A DNA stretch of 64,000 nt from Bombus terrestris (lineage: Eukaryota > Arthropoda > Insecta > Hymenoptera > Apidae), in assembly GCF_910591885.1 (NCBI RefSeq), contig NW_025963642.1, positions 62,001-126,000 of the forward strand. The letters are read 5' to 3'. The stretch's first letter is position 1. Every line of letters starts with the position of its first letter. Below the pieces are notes generated by a model that was not told where the DNA came from, made no database searches, and saw only the letters and a list, made by a program, of their open reading frames with translations. The position numbers and the translations under genes were made by a program. Shown here in pieces: positions 44,943 through 59,420 of this stretch.

Positions 44943-47132
44943 GGTGGACATCGTGGGACACCGTTGGACACCGTGGGACAACGTGGGACAACGTGGGACA
45001 ACGTGGGACACCGTTGGACACCGTTGGACACCGTTGGACATCGTTGGACATCGTGGGACACCGTTGGACAACGTGGGACAACGTGGGACAACGTGGGACA
45101 ACGTGGGACAACGTGGGACACCGTTGGACAACGTGGGACACCGTTGGACATCGTTGGACATCGTTGGACACCGTGGGACAACGTGGGACAACGTGGGACA
45201 ACGTGGGACAACGTGGGACAACGTGGGACAGCGTGGGACAACGTGGGACAACGTGGGACAACGTGGGACACCGTTGGACATCGTTGGACACCGTGGGACA
45301 ACGTGGGACAACGTGGGACAACGTGGGACATCGTTGGACACCGTTGGACACCGTTGGACACCGTTGGACACCGTTGGACATCGGTGGACATCGTGGGACA
45401 CCGTTGGACACCGTGGGACAACGTGGGACAACGTGGGACAACGTGGGACACCGTTGGACACCGTTGGACATCGTTGGACATCGTTGGACATCGTGGGACA
45501 CCGTTGGACAACGTGGGACAACGTGGGACAACGTGGGACACCGTGGGACACCGTTGGACACCGTTGGACATCGTTGGACACCGTGGGACAACGTGGGACA
45601 ACGTGGGACACCGTTGGACACCGTGGGACAACGTGGGACAACGTGGGACAACGTGGGACAACGTGGGACAACGTGGGACAACGTAGGACAACGTGGGACA
45701 ACGTGGGACAACGTTGGACACCGTTGGACACCGTTGGACATCGTTGGACATCGTTGGACATCGTGGGACACCGTTGGACAACGTGGGACAACGTGGGACA
45801 ACGTGGGACACCGTGGGACACCGTTGGACACCGTTGGACATCGTTGGACACCGTGGGACAACGTGGGACAACGTGGGACACCGTTGGACACCGTGGGACA
45901 ACGTGGGACAACGTGGGACAACGTGGGACAACGTGGGACAACGTGGGACAACGTAGGACAACGTGGGACAACGTCGGACACCGTTGGACATCGTTGGACA
46001 ACGTGGGACATCGTGGGACAACGTGGGACAACGTGGGACAACGTGGGACATCGTGGGACACCGTTGGACACCGTGGGACACCGTTGGACACCGTTGGACA
46101 CCGTGGGACACCGTTGGACACCGTTGGACATCGTTGGACACCGTGGGACAACGTGGGACAACGTGGGACAACGTGGGACAACGTGGGACAACGTCGGACA
46201 ACGTGGGACAACGTGGGACAATGTGGGACAACGTGGGACAACGTGGGACAACGTGGGACAACGTGGGACAACGTGGGACAACGTGGGACAACGTGGGACA
46301 TCGTGGGACAACGTGGGACAACGTGGGACAACGTGGGACAACGTGGGACATCGTTGGACACCGTTGGACACCGTGGGACAACGTGGGACAACGTGGGACA
46401 ACGTGGGACAACGTGGGACAACGTGGGACAACGTGGGACAACGTGGGACAACGTGGGACACCGTTGGACACCGTTGGACATCGTTGGACACCGTGGGACA
46501 ACGTGGGACAACGTGGGACATCGTGGGACACCGTTGGACATCGTTGGACATCGTTGGACACCGTGGGACAACGTGGGACAACGTGGGACAACGTGGGACA
46601 ACGTGGGACAACGTGGGACAACGTGGGACAACGTGGGACAACGTGGGACAACGTGGGACAACGTGGGACACCGTTGGACATCGTTGGACAACGTGGGACA
46701 ACGTGGGACAACGTGGGACAACGTGGGACAACGTGGGACACCGTTGGACACCGTGGGACACCGTTGGACACCGTTGGACATCGTTGGACACCGTGGGACA
46801 ACGTGGGACAACGTGGGACAACGTGGGACAACGTGGGACAACGTGGGACAACGTGGGACAACGTGGGACATCGTGGGACAACGTGGGACAACGTGGGACA
46901 ACGTGGGACAACGTGGGACAACGTGGGACACCGTTGGACAACGTGGGACACCGTTGGACATCGTTGGACACCGTGGGACAACGTGGGACAACGTGGGACA
47001 ACGTGGGACACCGTTGGACAACGTGGGACACCGTTGGACATCGTTGGACACCGTGGGACAACGTGGGACAACGTGGGACAACGTGGGACACCGTTGGACA
47101 CCGTTGGACACCGTTGGACACCGTTGGACATC
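44943..47132 (+). repeat. GGTGG/GTAGG higher-order repeat, copy 2 (full 2.19 kb)
   Basis: GGTGG marks at 44,941 and 45,381, GTAGGACAAC at 45,683 and 45,953, ATGTGG at 46,221. The next copy starts 2,190 bp later. The whole unit corresponds to 51,673-53,882, which is 20 bp longer; one extra canonical unit near 53,400 explains part of that. Private changes are GTCGGACACC at 45,973. Confidence 0.91.
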
Positions 47133-48012
47133 GGTGGACATCGTGGGACACCGTTGGACACCGTGGGACAACGTGGGACAACGTGGGACAACGTGGGACA
47201 CCGTTGGACACCGTTGGACATCGTTGGACATCGTTGGACATCGTGGGACACCGTTGGACAACGTGGGACAACGTGGGACAACGTGGGACAACGTGGGACA
47301 ACGTGGGACACCGTTGGACAACGTGGGACACCGTTGGACATCGCTGGACATCGTTGGACACCGTGGGACAACGTGGGACAACGTGGGACAACGTGGGCCA
47401 ACGTGGGACAACGTGGGACAACGTGGGACAACGTGGGACAACGTGGGACAACGTGGGACACCGTTGGACATCGTTGGACACCGTGGGACAACGTGGGACA
47501 ACGTGGGACAACGTGGGACATCGTTGGACACCGTTGGACACCGTTGGACACCGTTGGACACCGTTGGACATCGGTGGACATCGTGGGACACCGTTGGACA
47601 CCGTGGGACAACGTGGGACAACGTGGGACAACGTGGGACACCGTTGGACACCGTTGGACATCGTTGGACATCGTTGGACATCGTGGGACACCGTTGGACA
47701 ACGTGGGACAACGTGGGACAACGTGGGACACCGTGGGACACCGTTGGACACCGTTGGACATCGTTGGACACCGTGGGACAACGTGGGACAACGTGGGACA
47801 CCGTTGGACACCGTGGGACAACGTGGGACAACGTGGGACAACGTGGGACAACGTGGGACAACGTGGGACAACGTAGGACAACGTGGGACAACGTGGGACA
47901 ACGTTGGACACCGTTGGACACCGTTGGACATCGTTGGACATCGTTGGACATCGTGGGACACCGTTGGACAACGTGGGACAACGTGGGACAACGTGGGACA
48001 CCGTGGGACAAC
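47133..48012 (+). repeat. GGTGG/GTAGG higher-order repeat, copy 3 (truncated)
   Basis: GGTGG marks at 47,131 and 47,571 and GTAGGACAAC at 47,873 are present, but the second GTAGGACAAC expected at 48,143 is missing. The sequence leaves copy 2 at about 48,012 and enters a context like that upstream of copy 4. A GTGGGCCAAC unit near 47,393 is private. Confidence 0.9.
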
Positions 48013-48262
48013 GTGGGACAACGTGGGACAACGTGGGACAACGTGGGACAACGTGGGACACCGTTGGACAACGTGGGACACCGTTGGACATCGTTGGACA
48101 CCGTGGGACAACGTGGGACAACGTGGGACAACGTGGGACACCGTTGGACAACGTGGGACACCGTTGGACATCGTTGGACACCGTGGGACAACGTGGGACA
48201 ACGTGGGACAACGTGGGACACCGTTGGACACCGTTGGACACCGTTGGACACCGTTGGACATC

Positions 48263-49582
48263 GGTGGACATCGTGGGACACCGTTGGACACCGTGGGACA
48301 ACGTGGGACAACGTGGGACAACGTGGGACACCGTTGGACACCGTTGGACATCGTTGGACATCGTTGGACATCGTGGGACACCGTTGGACAACGTGGGACA
48401 ACGTGGGACAACGTGGGACAACGTGGGACAACGTGGGACACCGTTGGACAACGTGGGACACCGTTGGACATCGCTGGACATCGTTGGACACCGTGGGACA
48501 ACGTGGGACAACGTGGGACAACGTGGGACAACGTGGGACAACGTGGGACAACGTGGGACAACGTGGGACAACGTGGGACAACGTGGGACACCGTTGGACA
48601 TCGTTGGACACCGTGGGACAACGTGGGACAACGTGGGACAACGTGGGACATCGTTGGACACCGTTGGACACCGTTGGACACCGTTGGACACCGTTGGACA
48701 TCGGTGGACATCGTGGGACACCGTTGGACACCGTGGGACAACGTGGGACAACGTGGGACAACGTGGGACACCGTTGGACACCGTTGGACATCGTTGGACA
48801 TCGTTGGACATCGTGGGACACCGTTGGACAACGTGGGACAACGTGGGACAACGTGGGACACCGTGGGACACCGTTGGACACCGTTGGACATCGTTGGACA
48901 CCGTGGGACAACGTGGGACAACGTGGGACACCGTTGGACACCGTGGGACAACGTGGGACAACGTGGGACAACGTGGGACAACGTGGGACAACGTGGGACA
49001 ACGTAGGACAACGTGGGACAACGTGGGACAACGTTGGACACCGTTGGACACCGTTGGACATCGTTGGACATCGTTGGACATCGTGGGACACCGTTGGACA
49101 ACGTGGGACAACGTGGGACAACGTGGGACACCGTGGGACACCGTTGGACACCGTTGGACATCGTTGGACACCGTGGGACAACGTGGGACAACGTGGGACA
49201 CCGTTGGACACCGTGGGACAACGTGGGACAACGTGGGACAACGTGGGACAACGTGGGACAACGTGGGACAACGTAGGACAACGTGGGACAACGTGGGACA
49301 CCGTTGGACATCGTTGGACAACGTGGGACATCGTGGGACAACGTGGGACAACGTGGGACAACGTGGGACATCGTGGGACACCGTTGGACACCGTGGGACA
49401 CCGTTGGACACCGTTGGACACCGTGGGACACCGTTGGACACCGTTGGACATCGTTGGACACCGTGGGACAACGTGGGACAACGTGGGACAACGTGGGACA
49501 ACGTGGGACAACGTCGGACAACGTGGGACAACGTGGGACAATGTGGGACAACGTGGGACAACGTGGGACAACGTGGGACACC
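48263..49582 (+). repeat. GGTGG/GTAGG higher-order repeat, copy 4
   Basis: GGTGG marks at 48,261 and 48,701, GTAGGACAAC at 49,003 and 49,273, ATGTGG at 49,541. It follows copy 2 at an offset of 3,320 bp and diverges at about 49,582, where a T unit replaces a canonical one. A GCTGGACATC near 48,473 is shared with copy 3 (47,343). Confidence 0.9.
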
Positions 49583-51672
49583 GTTGGACATCGTTGGACA
49601 ACGTGGGACAACGTGGGACAACGTGGGACAACGTGGGACAACGTGGGACAACGTGGGACACCGTTGGACACCGTTGGACACCGTTGGACACCGTTGGACA
49701 TCGTTGGACACCGTGGGACAACGTGGGACAACGTGGGACAACGTGGGAAACCATGGAACAACGTGGGACAACGTGGGACACCGTTGGACATCGTTGGACA
49801 TCGTTGGACACCGTGGGACAACGTGGGACAACGTGGGAAAACGTGGGACAACGTGGGAAAACGTGGGACAACGTGGGACACCGTTGGACATCGCTGGACA
49901 CCGTTGGACATCGTTGGACACCGTGGGACAACGTGGGACAACGTGGGACAACGTGGGACAACGTGGGACAACGTGGGACAACGTGGGACAACGTGGGACA
50001 ACGTGGGACAACGTGGGACATCGTGGGACAACGTGGGACAACGTGGGACAACGTGGGACAACGTGGGACATCGTTGGACACCGTTGGACACCGTGGGACA
50101 ACGTGGGACAACGTGGGACAACGTGGGACAACGTGGGACAACGTGGGACAACGTGGGACAACGTGGGACAACGTGGGACAACGTGGGACAACGTGGGACA
50201 ACGTGGGACAACGTGGGACAACGTGGGACAACGTGGGACATCGTTGGACACCGTTGGACACCGTGGGACAACGTGGGACAACGTGGGACAACGTGGGACA
50301 ACGTGGGACAACGTGGGACATCGTGGGACAACGTGGGACAACGTGGGACAACGTGGGACAACGTGGGACAACGTGGGAAACCATGGAACAACGTGGGACA
50401 ACGTGGGACACCGTTGGACATCGTTGGACATCGTTGGACAACGTGGGACAACGTGGGACAACGTGGGACACCGTTGGACACCGTTGGACATCGTTGGACA
50501 CCGTGGGACAACGTGGGACCACGTGGGACAACGTGGGAAACCATGGAACAACGTGGGACAACGTGGGACACCGTTGGACATCGTTGGACAACGTGGGACA
50601 ACGTGGGACAACGTGGGACTACGTGGGACAACGTGGGACAACGTGGGACATCGTGGGACAACGTGGGACAACGTGGGACAACGTGGGACAACGTGGGACA
50701 TCGTGGGACAACGTGGGACATCGTGGGACAACGTGGGACAACGTGGGACAACGTGGGACAACGTGGGACATCGTGGGACAACGTGGGACAACGTGGGACA
50801 ACGTGGGACACCGTTGGACACCGTTGGACACCGTTGGACACCGTTGGACATCGTTGGACACCGTGGGACAACGTGGGACATCGTTGGACACCGTGGGACA
50901 ACGTGGGACAACGTGGGACAACGTGGGAAACCATGGAACAACGTGGGACAACGTGGGACACCGTTGGACATCGTTGGACATCGTTGGACACCGTGGGACA
51001 ACGTGGGACAACGTGGGAAAACGTGGGACAACGTGGGACACCGTTGGACATCGCTGGACACCGTTGGACATCGCTGGACACCGTTGGACATCGTGGGACA
51101 TCGTTGGACACCGTGGGACAACGTGGGACAACGTGGGACAACGTGGGACAACGTGGGACAACGTGGGACAGCGTGGGACAACGTGGGACAACGTGGGACA
51201 ACGTGGGACACCGTTGGACATCGTTGGACACCGTGGGACAACGTGGGACAACGTGGGACAACGTGGGACACCGTGGGACACCGTTGGACACCGTTGGACA
51301 TCGTTGGACACCGTGGGACAACGTGGGACAACGTGGGACAACGTGGGACAACGTGGGACAACGTGGGACAACGTGGGACAACGTGGGACAACGTGGGACA
51401 TCGTGGGACAACGTGGGACAACGTGGGACAACGTGGGACAACGTGGGACAACGTGGGACACCGTTGGACAACGTGGGACACCGTTGGACATCGTTGGACA
51501 CCGTGGGACAACGTGGGACAACGTGGGACAACGTGGGACACCGTTGGACAACGTGGGACACCGTTGGACATCGTTGGACACCGTGGGACAACGTGGGACA
51601 ACGTGGGACAACGTGGGACAACGTGGGACACCGTTGGACACCGTTGGACACCGTTGGACACCGTTGGACATC
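49583..51672 (+). repeat. Mosaic satellite between marked copies 4 and 5
   Basis: Holds ATGGAACAAC modules at 49,753, 50,383, 50,543 and 50,933, GTGGGACCAC at 50,513, GTGGGACTAC at 50,613, and a doubled GCTGGACACC arrangement near 51,053 that also occurs at 57.2, 58.4 and 62.5 kb. Much of it resembles 55.4-57.2 kb by marker order. Confidence 0.78.
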
Positions 51673-53882
51673 GGTGGACATCGTGGGACACCGTTGGACA
51701 CCGTGGGACAACGTGGGACAACGTGGGACAACGTGGGACACCGTTGGACACCGTTGGACATCGTTGGACATCGTTGGACATCGTGGGACACCGTTGGACA
51801 ACGTGGGACAACGTGGGACAACGTGGGACAACGTGGGACAACGTGGGACACCGTTGGACAACGTGGGACACCGTTGGACATCGTTGGACATCGTTGGACA
51901 CCGTGGGACAACGTGGGACAACGTGGGACAACGTGGGACAACGTGGGACAACGTGGGACAGCGTGGGACAACGTGGGACAACGTGGGACAACGTGGGACA
52001 CCGTTGGACATCGTTGGACACCGTGGGACAACGTGGGACAACGTGGGACAACGTGGGACATCGTTGGACACCGTTGGACACCGTTGGACACCGTTGGACA
52101 CCGTTGGACATCGGTGGACATCGTGGGACACCGTTGGACACCGTGGGACAACGTGGGACAACGTGGGACAACGTGGGACACCGTTGGACACCGTTGGACA
52201 TCGTTGGACATCGTTGGACATCGTGGGACACCGTTGGACAACGTGGGACAACGTGGGACAACGTGGGACACCGTGGGACACCGTTGGACACCGTTGGACA
52301 TCGTTGGACACCGTGGGACAACGTGGGACAACGTGGGACACCGTTGGACACCGTGGGACAACGTGGGACAACGTGGGACAACGTGGGACAACGTGGGACA
52401 ACGTGGGACAACGTAGGACAACGTGGGACAACGTGGGACAACGTTGGACACCGTTGGACACCGTTGGACATCGTTGGACATCGTTGGACATCGTGGGACA
52501 CCGTTGGACAACGTGGGACAACGTGGGACAACGTGGGACACCGTGGGACACCGTTGGACACCGTTGGACATCGTTGGACACCGTGGGACAACGTGGGACA
52601 ACGTGGGACACCGTTGGACACCGTGGGACAACGTGGGACAACGTGGGACAACGTGGGACAACGTGGGACAACGTGGGACAACGTAGGACAACGTGGGACA
52701 ACGTGGGACACCGTTGGACATCGTTGGACAACGTGGGACATCGTGGGACAACGTGGGACAACGTGGGACAACGTGGGACATCGTGGGACACCGTTGGACA
52801 CCGTGGGACACCGTTGGACACCGTTGGACACCGTGGGACACCGTTGGACACCGTTGGACATCGTTGGACACCGTGGGACAACGTGGGACAACGTGGGACA
52901 ACGTGGGACAACGTGGGACAACGTCGGACAACGTGGGACAACGTGGGACAATGTGGGACAACGTGGGACAACGTGGGACAACGTGGGACAACGTGGGACA
53001 ACGTGGGACAACGTGGGACAACGTGGGACATCGTGGGACAACGTGGGACAACGTGGGACAACGTGGGACAACGTGGGACATCGTTGGACACCGTTGGACA
53101 CCGTGGGACAACGTGGGACAACGTGGGACAACGTGGGACAACGTGGGACAACGTGGGACAACGTGGGACAACGTGGGACAACGTGGGACACCGTTGGACA
53201 CCGTTGGACATCGTTGGACACCGTGGGACAACGTGGGACAACGTGGGACATCGTGGGACACCGTTGGACATCGTTGGACATCGTTGGACACCGTGGGACA
53301 ACGTGGGACAACGTGGGACAACGTGGGACAACGTGGGACAACGTGGGACAACGTGGGACAACGTGGGACAACGTGGGACAACGTGGGACAACGTGGGACA
53401 ACGTGGGACACCGTTGGACATCGTTGGACAACGTGGGACAACGTGGGACAACGTGGGACAACGTGGGACAACGTGGGACACCGTTGGACACCGTGGGACA
53501 CCGTTGGACACCGTTGGACATCGTTGGACACCGTGGGACAACGTGGGACAACGTGGGACAACGTGGGACAACGTGGGACAACGTGGGACAACGTGGGACA
53601 ACGTGGGACAACGTGGGACATCGTGGGACAACGTGGGACAACGTGGGACAACGTGGGACAACGTGGGACAACGTGGGACACCGTTGGACAACGTGGGACA
53701 CCGTTGGACATCGTTGGACACCGTGGGACAACGTGGGACAACGTGGGACAACGTGGGACACCGTTGGACAACGTGGGACACCGTTGGACATCGTTGGACA
53801 CCGTGGGACAACGTGGGACAACGTGGGACAACGTGGGACACCGTTGGACACCGTTGGACACCGTTGGACACCGTTGGACATC
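51673..53882 (+). repeat. GGTGG/GTAGG higher-order repeat, copy 5 (full 2.21 kb)
   Basis: GGTGG marks at 51,671 and 52,111, GTAGGACAAC at 52,413 and 52,683, ATGTGG at 52,951. Offset to copy 2 is 6,730 bp at the GTAGG mark, then 6,740 and 6,750 after whole-unit gains. Copy 6 follows after 2,210 bp. Confidence 0.91.
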
Positions 53883-55302
53883 GGTGGACATCGTGGGACA
53901 CCGTTGGACACCGTGGGACAACGTGGGACAACGTGGGACAACGTGGGACACCGTTGGACACCGTTGGACATCGTTGGACATCGTTGGACATCGTGGGACA
54001 CCGTTGGACAACGTGGGACAACGTGGGACAACGTGGGACAACGTGGGACAACGTGGGACACCGTTGGACAACGTGGGACACCGTTGGACATCGTTGGACA
54101 TCGTTGGACACCGTGGGACAACGTGGGACAACGTGGGACAACGTGGGACAACGTGGGACAACGTGGGACAACGTGGGACAACGTGGGACAACGTGGGACA
54201 ACGTGGGACACCGTTGGACATCGTTGGACACCGTGGGACAACGTGGGACAACGTGGGACAACGTGGGACATCGTTGGACACCGTTGGACACCGTTGGACA
54301 CCGTTGGACACAGTTGGACATCGGTGGACATCGTGGGACACCGTTGGACACCGTGGGACAACGTGGGACAACGTGGGACAACGTGGGACACCGTTGGACA
54401 CCGTTGGACATCGTTGGACATCGTTGGACATCGTGGGACACCGTTGGACAACGTGGGACAACGTGGGACAACGTGGGACACCGTGGGACACCGTTGGACA
54501 CCGTTGGACATCGTTGGACACCGTGGGACAACGTGGGACAACGTGGGACACCGTTGGACACCGTGGGACAACGTGGGACAACGTGGGACAACGTGGGACA
54601 ACGTGGGACAACGTGGGACAACGTAGGACAACGTGGGACAACGTGGGACAACGTTGGACACCGTTGGACACCGTTGGACATCGTTGGACATCGTTGGACA
54701 TCGTGGGACACCGTTGGACAACGTGGGACAACGTGGGACAACGTGGGACACCGTGGGACACCGTTGGACACCGTTGGACATCGTTGGACACCGTGGGACA
54801 ACGTGGGACAACGTGGGACACCGTTGGACACCGTGGGACAACGTGGGACAACGTGGGACAACGTGGGACAACGTGGGACAACGTGGGACAACGTAGGACA
54901 ACGTGGGACAACGTGGGACACCGTTGGACATCGTTGGACAACGTGGGACATCGTGGGACAACGTGGGACAACGTGGGACAACGTGGGACATCGTGGGACA
55001 CCGTTGGACACCGTGGGACACCGTTGGACACCGTTGGACACCGTGGGACACCGTTGGACACCGTTGGACATCGTTGGACACCGTGGGACAACGTGGGACA
55101 ACGTGGGACAACGTGGGACAACGTGGGACAACGTCGGACAACGTGGGACAACGTGGGACAATGTGGGACAACGTGGGACAACGTGGGACAACGTGGGACA
55201 ACGTGGGACAACGTGGGACAACGTGGGACAACGTGGGACAACGTGGGACATCGTGGGACAACGTGGGACAACGTGGGACAACGTGGGACAACGTGGGACA
55301 TC
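53883..55302 (+). repeat. GGTGG/GTAGG higher-order repeat, copy 6
   Basis: GGTGG marks at 53,881 and 54,321, GTAGGACAAC at 54,623 and 54,893, ATGTGG at 55,161. A private CAGTTGG junction is at 54,311. It parts from copy 5 at about 55,302, where one T unit is missing, and is the last copy in the window. Confidence 0.91.
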
Positions 55303-57400
55303 GTTGGACACCGTGGGACAACGTGGGACAACGTGGGACAACGTGGGACAACGTGGGACAACGTGGGACAACGTGGGACAACGTGGGACAACGTGGGACA
55401 ACGTGGGACAACGTGGGACAACGTGGGACAACGTGGGACACCGTTGGACATCGTTGGACAACGTGGGACAACGTGGGACAACGTGGGACAACGTGGGACA
55501 ACGTGGGACAACGTGGGACACCGTTGGACACCGTTGGACACCGTTGGACACCGTTGGACATCGTTGGACACCGTGGGACAACGTGGGACAACGTGGGACA
55601 ACGTGGGAAACCATGGAACAACGTGGGACAACGTGGGACACCGTTGGACATCGTTGGACATCGTTGGACACCGTGGGACAACGTGGGACAACGTGGGAAA
55701 ACGTGGGACAACGTGGGACAACGTGGGACAACGTGGGACACCGTTGGACATCGTTGGACAACGTGGGACAACGTGGGACAACGTGGGACAACGTGGGACA
55801 ACGTGGGACAACGTGGGACACCGTTGGACACCGTTGGACACCGTTGGACACCGTTGGACATCGTTGGACACCGTGGGACAACGTGGGACAACGTGGGACA
55901 ACGTGGGAAACCATGGAACAACGTGGGACAACGTGGGACACCGTTGGACATCGTTGGACATCGTTGGACACCGTGGGACAACGTGGGACAACGTGGGAAA
56001 ACGTGGGACAACGTGGGAAAACGTGGGACAACGTGGGACACCGTTGGACATCGCTGGACACCGTTGGACATCGTTGGACACCGTGGGACAACGTGGGACA
56101 ACGTGGGACAACGTGGGACAACGTGGGACAACGTGGGACAACGTGGGACAACGTGGGACAACGTGGGACAACGTGGGACATCGTGGGACAACGTGGGACA
56201 ACGTGGGACAACGTGGGACAACGTGGGACATCGTTGGACACCGTTGGACACCGTGGGACAACGTGGGACAACGTGGGACAACGTGGGACAACGTGGGACA
56301 ACGTGGGACAACGTGGGACAACGTGGGACAACGTGGGACAACGTGGGACAACGTGGGACAACGTGGGACAACGTGGGACAACGTGGGACAACGTGGGACA
56401 TCGTTGGACACCGTTGGACACCGTGGGACAACGTGGGACAACGTGGGACAACGTGGGACAACGTGGGACAACGTGGGACATCGTGGGACAACGTGGGACA
56501 ACGTGGGACAACGTGGGACAACGTGGGACAACGTGGGAAACCATGGAACAACGTGGGACAACGTGGGACACCGTTGGACATCGTTGGACAACGTGGGACA
56601 ACGTGGGACAACGTGGGACACCGTTGGACACCGTTGGACATCGTTGGACACCGTGGGACAACGTGGGACCACGTGGGACAACGTGGGAAACCATGGAACA
56701 ACGTGGGACAACGTGGGACACCGTTGGACATCGTTGGACAACGTGGGACAACGTGGGACAACGTGGGACAACGTGGGACAACGTGGGACAACGTGGGACA
56801 TCGTGGGACAACGTGGGACAACGTGGGACAACGTGGGACAACGTGGGACATCGTGGGACAACGTGGGACATCGTGGGACAACGTGGGACAACGTGGGACA
56901 ACGTGGGACAACGTGGGACATCGTGGGACAACGTGGGACAACGTGGGACAACGTGGGACACCGTTGGACACCGTTGGACACCGTTGGACACCGTTGGACA
57001 TCGTTGGACACCGTGGGACAACGTGGGACATCGTTGGACACCGTGGGACAACGTGGGACAACGTGGGACAACGTGGGAAACCATGGAACAACGTGGGACA
57101 ACGTGGGACACCGTTGGACATCGTTGGACATCGTTGGACACCGTGGGACAACGTGGGACAACGTGGGAAAACGTGGGACAACGTGGGACACCGTTGGACA
57201 TCGCTGGACACCGTTGGACATCGCTGGACACCGTTGGACATCGTGGGACAACGTGGGACAACGTGGGACAACGTGGGACAACGTGGGACATCGTTGGACA
57301 CCGTTGGACACCGTGGGACAACGTGGGACAACGTGGGACAACGTGGGACAACGTGGGACAACGTGGGACAACGTGGGACAACGTGGGACAACGTGGGACA
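55303..57400 (+). repeat. Mosaic satellite leading into the 4.1-kb unit
   Basis: ATGGAACAAC modules lie at 55,613, 55,913, 56,543, 56,693 and 57,083, and GTGGGACCAC at 56,663. Two modules 300 bp apart (55,613 and 55,913) share left and right context, a local tandem duplication. A segment from about 57,003 to 57,650 recurs 1,250 bp downstream. Confidence 0.8.
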
Positions 57401-59030
57401 ACGTGGGACAACGTGGGACAACGTGGGACAACGTGGGACAACGTGGGACAACGTGGGACATCGTGGGACAACGTGGGACAACGTGGGACAACGTGGGACA
57501 ACGTGGGACAACGTGGGACACCGTTGGACATCGTTGGACACCGTGGGACAACGTGGGACAACGTGGGACAACGTGGGACACCGTTGGACACCGTTGGACA
57601 CCGTTGGACACCGTTGGACATCGTTGGACACCGTGGGACAACGTGGGACACCGTTGGACACCGTGGGACACCGTTGGACACCGTTGGACATCGTTGGACA
57701 CCGTGGGACAACGTGGGACAACGTGGGACAACGTGGGACAACGTGGGACAACGTGGGACAACGTGGGACAACGTGGGACAACGTGGGACAACGTGGGACA
57801 ACGTGGGACAACGTGGGACAACGTGGGACAACGTGGGACAACGTGGGACAACGTGGGACAACGTGGGACACCGTTCGACACCGTTGGACACCGTTGGACA
57901 CCGTTGGACATCGTTGGACACCGTGGGACAACGTGGGACAACGTGGGACAACGTGGGAAACCATGGAACAACGTGGGACAACGTGGGACACCGTTGGACA
58001 TCGTTGGACATCGTTGGACACCGTGGGACAACGTGGGACAACGTGGGAAAACGTGGGACAACGTGGGACACCGTTGGACATCGCTGGACACCGTTGGACA
58101 TCGTTGGACACCGTGGGACAACGTGGGACAACGTGGGACAACGTGGGACAACGTGGGACAACGTGGGACAACGTGGGACAACGTGGGACAACGTGGGACA
58201 TCGTGGGACAACGTGGGACAACGTGGGACAACGTGGGACACCGTTGGACACCGTTGGACACCGTTGGACACCGTTGGACATCGTTGGACACCGTGGGACA
58301 ACGTGGGACAACGTGGGACAACGTGGGAAACCATGGAACAACGTGGGACAACGTGGGACACCGTTGGACATCGTTGGACATCGTTGGACACCGTGGGACA
58401 ACGTGGGACAACGTGGGAAAACGTGGGACAACGTGGGACACCGTTGGACATCGCTGGACACCGTTGGACATCGCTGGACACCGTTGGACATCGTGGGACA
58501 ACGTGGGACAACGTGGGACAACGTGGGACAACGTGGGACATCGTTGGACACCGTTGGACACCGTGGGACAACGTGGGACAACGTGGGACAACGTGGGACA
58601 ACGTGGGACAACGTGGGACAACGTGGGACAACGTGGGACAACGTGGGACAACGTGGGACAACGTGGGACAACGTGGGACAACGTGGGACAACGTGGGACA
58701 ACGTGGGACATCGTGGGACAACGTGGGACAACGTGGGACAACGTGGGACAACGTGGGACAACGTGGGACACCGTTGGACATCGTTGGACACCGTGGGACA
58801 ACGTGGGACAACGTGGGACAACGTGGGACACCGTTGGACACCGTTGGACACCGTTGGACACCGTTGGACATCGTTGGACACCGTGGGACAACGTGGGACA
58901 ACGTGGGACAACGTGGGAAACCATGGAACAACGTGGGACAACGTGGGACACCGTTGGACATCGTTGGACAACGTGGGACAACGTGGGACAACGTGGGACA
59001 ACGTGGGACAACGTGGGACAACGTGGGACA
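57401..59030 (+). repeat. ~4.1-kb higher-order repeat, copy 1 (main part)
   Basis: Marked by GTTCGACACC at 57,873, GTGGGAAACC at 57,953, 58,323 and 58,913, and a doubled GCTGGACACC near 58,443. Partner positions lie 4,070 bp away at the left, 4,080 in the middle and 4,090 at the right, each step being one canonical unit. The segment 57,003-57,650 matches 58,253-58,900 at 1,250 bp, so a shorter repeat is nested inside. Confidence 0.9.
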
Positions 59031-59420
59031 ACGTGGGACACCGTTGGACACCGTGGGACACCGTTGGACACCGTTGGACATCGTTGGACACCGTGGGACA
59101 ACGTGGGACAACGTGGGACAACGTGGGACAACGTGGGACAACGTGGGACAACGTGGGACAACGTGGGACAACGTGGGACAACGTGGGACAACGTGGGACA
59201 TCGTGGGACAACGTGGGACAACGTGGGACAACGTGGGACAACGTGGGACAACGTGGGACAACGTGGGACAACGTGGGACAACGTGGGACAACGTGGGACA
59301 ACGTGGGACAACTTGGGACACCGTTGGACACCGTTGGACACCGTTGGACACCGTTGGACAACGTGGGACAACGTGGGACACCGTTGGACACCGTTGGACA
59401 CCGTTGGACACCGTTGGACA

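Noticed and set aside
38961..55302. Transposon or helitron origin for the six marked copies
   Set aside because: The copies have no terminal repeats, target-site duplications or non-satellite core. They begin and end inside the satellite register, which fits unequal exchange.
57873..57882. CENP-B-like box from the TTCG in GTTCGACACC
   Set aside because: Only the short TTCG core is present; the required downstream A and CGGG positions are not met. It occurs three times in the window, not regularly.
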